From a virus, in IMG/VR virus record IMGVR_UViG_3300032323_000176, positions 1 to 40,227 of that record: 40,227 nt of DNA; one strand, 5' to 3'. The translations under genes and the position numbers were made by a program. Shown here in pieces: positions 9,346-16,925 of the stretch; within the stretch, counting starts at the first letter, position 1; the number at the start of each line of letters is the position of its first letter. The notes under the pieces were generated by a model. It was given only the letters and a program-made list of their open reading frames with translations, was not told the origin of the DNA and made no database searches.

Positions 9346-10123
9346 CTAGTGCCTCCAGGGATTTAATCTTCACAGATCCTACCCCTGCATCATCACTTAC
9401 CTTGGTTAGTGGACAAGTCTTACATATCTTTGAATTAGATCTGTAGTTCTTGGTTGGTAAGGTCTTATCTACCCATGCCTTACGAACATCTCGCATCCAC
9501 TGGAATGCATTGTTTACCCATTCTCGATAGGTGTCGTTTACTTCAACAGGAAGAACCAGCAAGTCGTGGTTGTTCTTGTTTTCATAAATCAATACTGCTT
9601 TTGACTTGCCAAGAATCTTCATATAGATTAGCAACTGAATGAGATGTCCAGTCTTTGGCTTACCACTTGCCTTACGATACTCAAAGCCTTCGCTTGGCAT
9701 TGTTTTAATTTCACCTAGAAGCTCTTCGCCTCCCCAGTTTAGAATTACATCGCCAAATCCAAAGATTGGTGGATCACTGTATGTAATCTTAAACTCAGAG
9801 TCTACCAGGAAGTCAGGCACGTTGCCCATTGCTTCTTGAATTCTTTCGTGAGACTTTGTACCAGCAGTCATATTGGCACCACCATATGCGTCTGCATTAT
9901 CTTCAAACACTGCACCTTCAAATGCTAGGTACCAGTATCTTGGACACTCACCATGCGAGTATGCAATGGTAGATGGTGCGAATGTTTTCTTTTGTGCAAA
10001 CTTGTCGATTCGATTAATCGTGTACCCTGAACGGATTTTTTCGATTAGCTCTTCATTGTTTAGAAATGTCTTCTTGTCTGCAACTTTTTTAATCATAACT
10101 TCTTGTAAAAAATTCTTAGCCAT
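9332..10123 (-). CDS. Cas4-like PD-(D/E)XK nuclease
   Basis: 263 residues with all the nuclease motifs: His-92 (GTKSHERIQ), Asp-125 (GFGDVI), Glu-138-x-Lys-140 (LGEIKTM) and Gln-163...Tyr-167 (HLIQLLIYM). Cys-60 (GECPRYWY) and Cys-234/Cys-237 (KICKTCPL) match the iron-sulfur positions of Cas4/AddB-type nucleases, but a fourth Cys is not visible. Phage members are thought to resect DNA ends for recombination together with RecA. The ATG start follows its own promoter (10155-10150). No CRISPR array or cas gene is nearby, so this is a replication/recombination enzyme by context. Confidence 0.85.
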   Translation of the reverse strand: MAKNFLQEVMIKKVADKKTFLNNEELIEKIRSGYTINRIDKFAQKKTFAPSTIAYSHGECPRYWYLAFEGAVFEDNADAYGGANMTAGTKSHERIQEAMGNVPDFLVDSEFKITYSDPPIFGFGDVILNWGGEELLGEIKTMPSEGFEYRKASGKPKTGHLIQLLIYMKILGKSKAVLIYENKNNHDLLVLPVEVNDTYREWVNNAFQWMRDVRKAWVDKTLPTKNYRSNSKICKTCPLTKVSDDAGVGSVKIKSLEALVETM

Positions 10124-10149
10124 TATTGTTTTCTCTTCTCTTTCCTTCT

Positions 10150-10179
10150 ATTATACCATTAACGGGTGATATACTTCAA
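10150..10179 (-). promoter_or_regulatory. Promoter of the nuclease gene cluster
   Basis: The minus strand carries TTGAAG (10179-10174), an 18-base spacer ending in TGG, and TATAAT (10155-10150). It straddles the stop of the preceding gene. Predicted start is near 10143; the ATG is at 10123. The 14-base block TGGTATAATAGAAG also occurs at 22072-22059. Confidence 0.65.
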
Positions 10180-10464
10180 GGCAGATACTAGATTATTTAT
10201 AGACTCTGCAGCCGTATAGTAGATGTTTTTCTTTCCACGATCAGACTTATCCACATTAGTCATCCAAGTAGCCTTAAATGCCATCTTGGTAGCGATTGCC
10301 TGTAGCCTTACAATCTCTACGGTTGCCACGTTTAGTGGGATGTCAGGCTTAATAATTATCTTAGCAATGAATGTTAGTGCCTGTGTCAGCTCTTCATCTT
10401 GCATATAGTCTGCTATTTCTACCAAACCATTTACCATTTCTAGGGTTGTCTTGTCTTGTTCCAT
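10159..10464 (-). CDS. Small helical protein of unknown function
   Basis: 101 residues, mostly amphipathic helix, with an acidic N-terminal half and a basic C-terminal half (NVDKSDRGKKNIYY). No recognised motif or cysteine. The ATG overlaps the stop of the Hjc-like nuclease gene (TAATG), so the two are translated together. It lies between two nucleases in the recombination block and could be an accessory, but nothing in the sequence shows this. Confidence 0.8.
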   Translation of the reverse strand: MEQDKTTLEMVNGLVEIADYMQDEELTQALTFIAKIIIKPDIPLNVATVEIVRLQAIATKMAFKATWMTNVDKSDRGKKNIYYTAAESINNLVSALKYITR

Positions 10465-10751
10465 TATTCTACTCCCTCTATGAGTTGTTCTAATATTCCT
10501 AATTCTATTATAGCAAGCCTTGTCTTTGGGCTACCCTCGCCTATTACGACTACGATAGCAGGATCCTTGCCATTCTTGATAGCGTCAGTGGTCGCCTTAG
10601 CCCAAACATCTTTGTTTAGGGTAAAGGACTTTCCCACTTCTTTAAAGTCAATGACAAAGTTTTCCCAGGAAGCATCCCCCTTTTGAGTATTACGTCCAGA
10701 GTTTTTGTGTTGCTTAGCTCCTAGACGTTTGCTTTCAGACTTCTCGCTCAT
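10464..10751 (-). CDS. Hjc/RecB-like small PD-(D/E)XK endonuclease (putative)
   Basis: 95 residues with the layout of small phage junction nucleases: a basic Gly/Ser-rich start (KRLGAKQHKNSGR), Gly-Asp-26 (QKGDAS), then hydrophobic beta strand FVIDFK with Asp-35-x-Lys-37 as the catalytic D-x-K pair, then Trp-50 and a final strand (PAIVVVIGEG). The family usually has Glu-x-Lys at this point; Asp is a conservative change. It would cleave branched DNA. The gene overlaps the small zinc protein by 17 bases. The window then holds two junction-type nucleases, this and the RuvC-like one. Confidence 0.6.
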   Translation of the reverse strand: MSEKSESKRLGAKQHKNSGRNTQKGDASWENFVIDFKEVGKSFTLNKDVWAKATTDAIKNGKDPAIVVVIGEGSPKTRLAIIELGILEQLIEGVE

Positions 10752-10941
10752 AATCAGCTTTCGTTTTTTTCTTCTTTTGCAGGTTAACTCTAGAGACGTG
10801 CTTGTTAGAACACTGCCACGTTAGATCAAGGGTGTCATACCACAATCTTAATTGTGTAACCTCTTCCTTGCACCTTTGGCATATAAATATACCAGGGTAC
10901 GTTGAGAACGGTTTATTGTTATATGGCTTAGGAGCTGGCAA
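10735..10941 (-). CDS. Small zinc-ribbon protein
   Basis: 68 residues with Cys-21/Cys-24 (CQRC) and Cys-43 with His-47 (CSNKH), a likely single zinc site, then a basic tail (LQKKKKTK). The start is TTG at 10941-10939 within the last codons of recA (14-base overlap). It is a probable nucleic-acid-binding accessory of the recombination genes; role unknown. Confidence 0.75.
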   Translation of the reverse strand: MPAPKPYNNKPFSTYPGIFICQRCKEEVTQLRLWYDTLDLTWQCSNKHVSRVNLQKKKKTKADYEREV

Positions 10942-11938
10942 TTTTTTCCTTAATCGATGCCTGCAAATCTAGATCCTCACGAACACGATTTACAAAACCA
11001 TCTCTTCCTTGTACCTTAGAGCCATCAGGAAGGATGTACCAGGCACCAGTTCTTTCTACAATACCCATAAGTTCAGCGGTATCCACAAGATCGCCAATAG
11101 CATCAACACCCACGTTATCGCCACGAAAATAAAAATCGTATTCACCAGACTGGAAAGCAGGTGATGTTTTAGAAAACTGAATTTCCCAGCGAACTTTTCT
11201 TCCAATTTTTTCTTCAATTAATTTATCTCCTACTGCAATCTTACCCTTGATCGCTTGATTGTCTGACTCAGAACTAAACAGCTTTATTACTGTTGATGAG
11301 TAGAACTTTGTAGCCTGACCACCTGTTGGCTGCTGACTTGTATACATAGCAGATATATTGTTGCGACTTTGGCTAATCAATATAAACAGTGTAGGCTTAA
11401 CCTTATTGTTTGCATAGTTAAGCATCTTCCAGGCATTACTAAAGTCTCTAGACTCTGCACCAATCTGTTTGGTGTTCTCTAGCTCTTTCAGTTCGTCTGT
11501 TCCTTTTTCAAAATAAATTGCTGGTAGCAGAGATGTGATAGAGTCTACCACAATAAGATCCACTCCAGCATTCATAAGCTGAGTGCCAACCTCTACCATT
11601 TCATTAATGGTACGAGCTTGTGAAACAATTAGGTTGTCTGTATCCACACCAAGCTTCTTTGCCCAGTCCTCTGAATATGACATCTCTGCATCAATCCAGG
11701 CACAGAGCTTTCCCTCTTGCTGTGCTAATGCTATCGTCTGTAGGCATAAAGATGACTTAGCACTTGATTTGCTACCCCAGACCAAAACCTGCCTTCCATA
11801 TGGAAAGCCGCCGTTTAGTGCACGATTCATTCCAAAGCTTGGCGTAGCCTGATGATGAGTTACAAACCCAGCACCATTAGATAAACGCTTGCGTAGTTTT
11901 GGATCTAACGCTGCGAATGCTTCTTCTATAGTTGTCAT
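10928..11938 (-). CDS. recA: RecA-family recombinase with altered P-loop
   Basis: 336 residues. RecA hallmarks are the catalytic Glu-85 (WIDAEMS), the Walker B strand (LIVVDSITSLLP) and the L2 region (PTGGQATKFYSS), which closely follows cellular RecA. The Walker A is GSKSSAKSS (residues 55-63): the Gly just before the catalytic Lys-61 is replaced by Ala-60, confirmed from codons AGT GCT AAG. It mediates strand exchange and recombination-dependent replication. The ATG overlaps the TGA of dnaE. The full-length RecA C-terminal domain is shortened. ATP turnover may be altered; loss of activity seems unlikely in such a conserved context. Confidence 0.92.
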   Translation of the reverse strand: MTTIEEAFAALDPKLRKRLSNGAGFVTHHQATPSFGMNRALNGGFPYGRQVLVWGSKSSAKSSLCLQTIALAQQEGKLCAWIDAEMSYSEDWAKKLGVDTDNLIVSQARTINEMVEVGTQLMNAGVDLIVVDSITSLLPAIYFEKGTDELKELENTKQIGAESRDFSNAWKMLNYANNKVKPTLFILISQSRNNISAMYTSQQPTGGQATKFYSSTVIKLFSSESDNQAIKGKIAVGDKLIEEKIGRKVRWEIQFSKTSPAFQSGEYDFYFRGDNVGVDAIGDLVDTAELMGIVERTGAWYILPDGSKVQGRDGFVNRVREDLDLQASIKEKIASS

Positions 11939-14900
11939 TTTACATCCTCCATAATTATTGTTCCATCCTTAGTCTTGCCAAAGGAGAAGTTGTAAGCATT
12001 CCCCTCTTCAATCTTCATATATGCTTTTGCAAAGCTAGTAGGAAAAACAGTTACTGAGTGTAAGTCACGAGATGTATCAGCCAACACTAGCGATGCCATC
12101 TTCTTTCCTGCCTTGGTTATGCGTGGTTTAAATGAGACCACAAACATTTCTTCATCTTTGTACGGTAGCTGACGATAGCTTAGCATTTTTAAAAGACCAT
12201 TTGAATGGTTGCCAATTTCATCAGCAGGAACAGCACTAAGAATTCTGTTATCGCTACACAAAAGAATGTAGGTCTTTCCAGTTTCAATGGTTGTCTGCTC
12301 CTCATCAAAGATGCCAACGCTTCCAGTCTTATCTAGGATTTCTACACGTGACCATCCTTTACCACGCTTAATAGTCTTAACCATTCCCATGAGAATAAAC
12401 GATCCCTTTTCTTCAAAGTCACACACGTCATTGATGAATGCGTAGTAGTGTTGTGGAATTGAATAGTTAAACTCTGGTAGGTTTAGGTACTCATAAAGGT
12501 TTTGCCTAATCTCTTCATCGTTGCGTGGGTTGTCCTCAAAGGTTGCCCCACCAACCGCCTTAAGAGCTGCCAAGGCACGACTATTAGCCCCACTACCCTT
12601 CATAAAGGTAAACTCTTCTAGATGCTTGTAGTCTTTAAATGGACGAGCAGCCATGTACTTGTTAGCAATGTTATCGCTAATATACTTGATAGCACTAAGA
12701 CCAAACCTAATACCCTTGCCCTCAATCTTAAAGTCAACGTCTGAGTCGTTGACGTGTGGAAGCTTGACTGGAATGTTCATACGCTTAGCCTCAATCAGGT
12801 ATTCTGTACGTGCATCCTTGTCGCCCTCATTCTTTAGTAGGGAGTACATAAACTCTAGTGGGTGATAATACTTTAGCCATGCTGTCCAGTACGATAGCGT
12901 AGAGTATGCTACAGCGTGAGACTTGTTAAACGAGTACCCTGCGTGAGCCTCAAAGTCGTGCCACAAGTCTTTAGCATCATTTGGAGAGATAAATTTTGAA
13001 GCCCCCTCAACAAACCTATCCTTAAAGATATCAAACTCTTTAGCATCTTTCTTTTTACCAATGATCTTACGAACCTTATCAGCATCAGCCATTGACATAC
13101 CACCAAGTTCTGTACAAGCCTGCATAACCTGTTCCTGATAAAGAATACATCCATAGGTGTCTTGTGTAAATGCTTTCATTACTTGGTGGTGGTAGCTAAT
13201 GTTTTGCTTACCATGCTTACGAGCAATGTAGTCTTTACCAATCGTATTCATAGCACCTGGACGAACAAGAGCATTAGATGCAGCAAGCTCATTAAAGTTC
13301 TTGACACCCATTCTGACAAGAAGGTTGGTGTATGGTGCAGCTTCACACTGAAACACGCCCTTGGTGTGGCCATCAGAAAGCATACGATAAATGTTGGCAT
13401 CTTCCATATTTATCTTGTGTAGGTCAATACGCTTTGCACCCTCACGCTCCTGAATAATCTTTAGCGTGTCCTGAATAACAGACAGGGTCTTTAGACCTAA
13501 AGCATCAATCTTAATTAGACCAATACGCTCTGCCTCTGCCATGTCTACTGCTACTACTGGGATACGTTCTTTTGTTCCTGGTGCCGTGCGAGTTTCCATA
13601 GGAGCAAACTTAAAGATAGGCTGCTTGGATGTTACAACACCAGCAGCGTGAATACCAGTACCACGAATGCGACCACGTAGTTGATCACCATATAGCTCAA
13701 TTTCAGGATACTTTTCACGGAACCACTCAGTCTGTTTTGATGTGCAGTAGTCATCCCAGGTATCTACAAGTTTCATAACCTTGTTCACATCTGTTAGTGG
13801 AATCTGCAGCACACGTGCAATGTCACGAACGACACCCTTATCTTTGAACTGCAAGAACGTTGCAATAGATGCTACGTGACGGTACTGGCGAACAAGGTAG
13901 TCCTTTACCTCGTCACGGCGGTTGTCCTGAATATCAGTATCAATATCTGGAAAGTCATTACGTTCTGGATTAATAAAACGGAAGAATAGAAGTCCATGCT
14001 GAATAGGATCAATGTCTGTAATCTCTAGTGCATAGCAAAGCAAAGAGCCAGCAGCAGAACCACGTCCTGGCCCAACCATAATATCTTCTTTCTTTGCCCA
14101 AGCAATCATAGAGCGTACTACAAGAAAGTATGGACCAAAGTTTTTATCTTTGATAATCTTTAGCTCTTCATCTAGACGGTCTAGGTATTCCTGCTTGTCT
14201 GCTAGCCCCTTAAGCTTTAGCCCCTCAAGAGCCAAAGATTTTAGCTCACCATCTGGGTCCTTGTACTGAACTGGCAATAGGTCTGCGTGGTCTTGAATGT
14301 TGTAGTCTTGAATCTTATCTACAATCTCAAGCGTGGCATCAAACATATCTGCACGATCAATTCCCTGTGCAGCCATGGCAGCCTTCATCTCTTCGTATGA
14401 AAGCAGGTGAATTTCAAACTTATTAAAAGACATCTGACGATCTGCACCATAAAGATAGTCCAGCTTATCCATCAAACCATCAAGCTTCTTTGCCTTGTCA
14501 TACGTAGCATCCTTTTCAGGCTTGCTAGAGTATGAGTTAAGAATAAGCTTTAGCTCTTGGATTTCTTTTTGTGATGGGTCAGAGTGGTGGCAGTCTGGAG
14601 TTACTACTGGCTTAATACCAAACTCATCTGCAAGGTCTAGAATAATCTTATTAATCTCTGGTGGATTGTGTGGCATTACCTCTAGGTAATAGTCGTCACC
14701 AAAGGTTTCTTTGCACCATTTAATGTGGTCCTTTGCATAGGCAAGTTCGTCTGCCTCAATTGCTTTTGCCAGTACCCCAGACAAACATCCAGAGGTAATG
14801 ATTAGTCCTTCTTTATATTCTTCTAAGACCTTCCAGTCAATGCGTGGCTTCTTGTAGAATCCCTCTGTCCAACCAATCTCATTAAGCTTGTTAAGGTTTT

Positions 14901-15210
14901 CCAAACCATTTGCATCCTTGGCAAGAATGATAAGGTGATTATAGTTGAGGTCTAGGGGGTCGTTCTTTTCTTTCTTATCTGTGTGGTCAAGACGGTCTTT
15001 GGTTATGTACCCCTCAATTCCAAGAATTGGTTTGATACCCTTTTCTTTTGCGGCACGATACATCTCACGATGACCAGACAAAGATCCGTGGTCAGTGATT
15101 GCTATGGCTGGCATTCCAAGTTCAGCTGCACGGTCCACGTACTCTTGTGGTGTTGCAATCCCATCGAATAGGGAATAGTGTGTGTGAACGTGTAGTCCAG
15201 CGTAGTTCAT
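11935..15210 (-). CDS. dnaE: DNA polymerase III alpha subunit (DnaE) with intact PHP domain
   Basis: 1091-residue replicative polymerase of family C. Residues 1-270 are the PHP domain with all nine expected metal ligands: His-7, His-9, Asp-16, His-41, Glu-66, His-92, Cys-142, Asp-206 and His-208. The palm shows GRGSAAGS (382-389), Asp-422/Asp-424 (PDIDTD) and Asp-569 (KIDALGLKTL), the catalytic triad. An OB-fold-like segment (SFILMGMVKTIKRG) lies near residue 950-1010. Family knowledge says an intact PHP site can supply 3'-5' proofreading, as in mycobacterial DnaE1; no separate epsilon subunit is seen. ATG start with GAAGGA 6 bases upstream. The phage thus replicates with its own polymerase. 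Confidence 0.96.
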   Translation of the reverse strand: MNYAGLHVHTHYSLFDGIATPQEYVDRAAELGMPAIAITDHGSLSGHREMYRAAKEKGIKPILGIEGYITKDRLDHTDKKEKNDPLDLNYNHLIILAKDANGLENLNKLNEIGWTEGFYKKPRIDWKVLEEYKEGLIITSGCLSGVLAKAIEADELAYAKDHIKWCKETFGDDYYLEVMPHNPPEINKIILDLADEFGIKPVVTPDCHHSDPSQKEIQELKLILNSYSSKPEKDATYDKAKKLDGLMDKLDYLYGADRQMSFNKFEIHLLSYEEMKAAMAAQGIDRADMFDATLEIVDKIQDYNIQDHADLLPVQYKDPDGELKSLALEGLKLKGLADKQEYLDRLDEELKIIKDKNFGPYFLVVRSMIAWAKKEDIMVGPGRGSAAGSLLCYALEITDIDPIQHGLLFFRFINPERNDFPDIDTDIQDNRRDEVKDYLVRQYRHVASIATFLQFKDKGVVRDIARVLQIPLTDVNKVMKLVDTWDDYCTSKQTEWFREKYPEIELYGDQLRGRIRGTGIHAAGVVTSKQPIFKFAPMETRTAPGTKERIPVVAVDMAEAERIGLIKIDALGLKTLSVIQDTLKIIQEREGAKRIDLHKINMEDANIYRMLSDGHTKGVFQCEAAPYTNLLVRMGVKNFNELAASNALVRPGAMNTIGKDYIARKHGKQNISYHHQVMKAFTQDTYGCILYQEQVMQACTELGGMSMADADKVRKIIGKKKDAKEFDIFKDRFVEGASKFISPNDAKDLWHDFEAHAGYSFNKSHAVAYSTLSYWTAWLKYYHPLEFMYSLLKNEGDKDARTEYLIEAKRMNIPVKLPHVNDSDVDFKIEGKGIRFGLSAIKYISDNIANKYMAARPFKDYKHLEEFTFMKGSGANSRALAALKAVGGATFEDNPRNDEEIRQNLYEYLNLPEFNYSIPQHYYAFINDVCDFEEKGSFILMGMVKTIKRGKGWSRVEILDKTGSVGIFDEEQTTIETGKTYILLCSDNRILSAVPADEIGNHSNGLLKMLSYRQLPYKDEEMFVVSFKPRITKAGKKMASLVLADTSRDLHSVTVFPTSFAKAYMKIEEGNAYNFSFGKTKDGTIIMEDVK

Positions 15211-15232
15211 AAAAGTCCTTCGTTAGTTAAAT

Positions 15233-15277
15233 AAAGTTGTGGGATAGGCAGTTTTAAGAGATGCCCAGCTCAACTTT
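15233..15277 (-). other. Inverted repeat between the SSB candidate and dnaE
   Basis: AAAGTTG (minus 15277-15271) and CAACTTT (15239-15233) are perfect arms, with an inner GGCA/TGCC pair. The tail reads ATTTAA. It could be a weak terminator or an attenuating leader that lowers dnaE expression relative to the SSB candidate. It lies immediately after the stop at 15278 and before the dnaE ribosome site. Confidence 0.4.
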
Positions 15278-15943
15278 TTACCAGTCAGCGTTGCTAGTGG
15301 TTGCAGCACCTGGGCCGTCAAAGCCTAGGTAGAAGTTTTCCTGCTCTGCATATGGAACATGGCGAACAACCTTATCTAGGTTGAAGGGCTCATACTTTTT
15401 CCAGTCAAATGGCTCTGAGTCTGGTGTAGTTGGAATTAGTGTGTAGTTGGTCTCAATGCCCTGACCATTACGCTTTAGCTTCCACACTAGATTAGAGATG
15501 CTTCCAGTCTCAAGTGCATACTCACGAATAGTGTCAAATGCAGACTGCTTGGAGATACCCTGTGACCATACAGCTACATACGGCTCTTCAATTCCATCGT
15601 CAATTATTACGTTGCAGTAGAAACGAAGACGTGCTCTCCAGCCTGCCTTTGGATCCTTGCGGTGCATTTCTTCTGCCCAGTCACGGCCCTCTGACTCCAT
15701 AGTGTCTAGAGCCTTACGCTTGTAATCCTTTGGATTGGTGTGTTCCTTTACGACAACAGCTAGACCACGGTCTGGGCTGTAGTTTGCTGAATCCTGATCC
15801 AGCTCTTCAACAAAACGAATCTTTACAGACTGTCCGTCTGCTAGTTTTACCCAACGAACCTTTGGTCCAGTTGCTGATGGGTCTGAAGTTGGCTTGCTAT
15901 CTAGTAGTGCATTAATGTTTTTTAGTCCTTTTACAACGCTCAT
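15278..15943 (-). CDS. Probable single-stranded DNA-binding protein
   Basis: 221 residues, with a beta-rich, aromatic core (GPKVRWVKLADGQSVKIRFVEEL; RARLRFYCNVIIDD; EPYVAVWSQG; ISNLVWKLKR) as in phage OB-fold SSBs, and a flexible Gly/Ala/Ser tail ending in acidic-aromatic NADW. No enzyme motif is seen. It lies between primase and polymerase and has the best sigma70-like promoter in the window, as expected for a protein needed in bulk. Ribosome site AGGAGA. The call is from context and composition; a gp32-like protein is the closest analogy. A different nucleic-acid-binding role is possible. Confidence 0.6.
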   Translation of the reverse strand: MSVVKGLKNINALLDSKPTSDPSATGPKVRWVKLADGQSVKIRFVEELDQDSANYSPDRGLAVVVKEHTNPKDYKRKALDTMESEGRDWAEEMHRKDPKAGWRARLRFYCNVIIDDGIEEPYVAVWSQGISKQSAFDTIREYALETGSISNLVWKLKRNGQGIETNYTLIPTTPDSEPFDWKKYEPFNLDKVVRHVPYAEQENFYLGFDGPGAATTSNADW

Positions 15944-15981
15944 ATTTTTGTTTTCTCCTATTTTTATATTGTGTTGATTTC

Positions 15982-16920
15982 TTATTGTAGCATAGAGATG
16001 ATTGAGTTGTCAAACCTATACTCTAATGTTTTTATTGTTTCATTATCCATGTCACCAATATCCTTGTACCTGGCATCAAGCTTAATTACAGAAACACGAG
16101 AACCCAGCTTGTCTATTAGCTTTTGCCTCATTGTGTTTCCAGCATCATCGTTATCAGCAAGAAGAATAATATTATTAAAATACTTCTTCAGCAAGTCCAT
16201 CTGTATATTAGATACCATGGATCCTAGAGTTGCCACTGCTGGCAGCCCCACCTGATCAAGTCTTATCGCATCGAAAGATGACTCAACGACATAGACTCTA
16301 TCAGAAGTCTTTACCCTGTGTAGGTTGAATAGTGTTTTGCTTTTTGGTAGTCCTGGGGTATTCTTAAACTCTTTACCCTCGACAGAACGACCAACGAAGC
16401 CAATGGTCATTCCATCTGGAGAGGCAACAGGAATAGTTACCATGTCCTGTTTTTCTGAAAAGCCAAGAGAAAACTTTTTAACAGACTCTTCTGTTATTAG
16501 TCTTCCTGCATAGTAACGCATAGCACGTGGAGACTCTAAAGCTTGATTGTTTAAACGCTTTATGATTAGCTCATCGTACTGAGCATAGACTGGCTTTTCC
16601 TGTAGCTGCTTTTCTATGTCGTATGCAAGATCTGCAGTGGTTTCTTTACTCTTAATAAAACGTGCAGCCTCAAAGTAGGACCTGCCAGAATTATCCATTA
16701 CTAGCTCAACCAAGTCAGCCACTTTCTGGCAAGCAAAGCAAAAGAATATTCCTGTAATCTTGTCTACTTCTCCTGCTGGAGTACGAGAGTTGTTGTGGAA
16801 TGGACAAAAGATGATATAGTCAGAATCAATCTCATTCATTATCTCAATGCCTGAGCCAATTAATACACGCTTAATTTGTTCTGCTGTATATATTGTTCTT
16901 GAATTCTTCTTGTTGTTCAC
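15982..16920 (-). CDS. DnaG-type primase
   Basis: 312 residues. The N-terminal zinc site is Cys-39, His-42, Cys-61, Cys-64 (CPFH and CFAC). The TOPRIM core has Glu-213 (VVESSFDAIRL) and Asp-256/Asp-258 (LLADNDDAG). The protein ends after TOPRIM, so the C-terminal helicase-binding domain of bacterial DnaG is missing, which is normal for compact phage primases. It makes RNA primers at the fork. It lies 5 bases after dnaB. Its last codons contain the promoter of the SSB candidate. Confidence 0.93.
   Translation of the reverse strand: MNNKKNSRTIYTAEQIKRVLIGSGIEIMNEIDSDYIIFCPFHNNSRTPAGEVDKITGIFFCFACQKVADLVELVMDNSGRSYFEAARFIKSKETTADLAYDIEKQLQEKPVYAQYDELIIKRLNNQALESPRAMRYYAGRLITEESVKKFSLGFSEKQDMVTIPVASPDGMTIGFVGRSVEGKEFKNTPGLPKSKTLFNLHRVKTSDRVYVVESSFDAIRLDQVGLPAVATLGSMVSNIQMDLLKKYFNNIILLADNDDAGNTMRQKLIDKLGSRVSVIKLDARYKDIGDMDNETIKTLEYRFDNSIISMLQ
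15984..16013 (-). promoter_or_regulatory. Strong promoter of the SSB candidate, inside the primase 3' end
   Basis: TTGACA (16013-16008), an 18-base spacer ending TGC, and TACAAT (15989-15984) on the minus strand: consensus -35 plus an extended -10. Predicted start is near 15977, 34 bases before the ATG. Confidence 0.78.
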
Positions 16921-16925
16921 TCTTT

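Noticed and set aside
9332-10123. CRISPR-Cas adaptation gene (cas4)
   Set aside because: No repeats, cas1 or cas2 nearby; neighbours are RecA, resolvases and replication genes.
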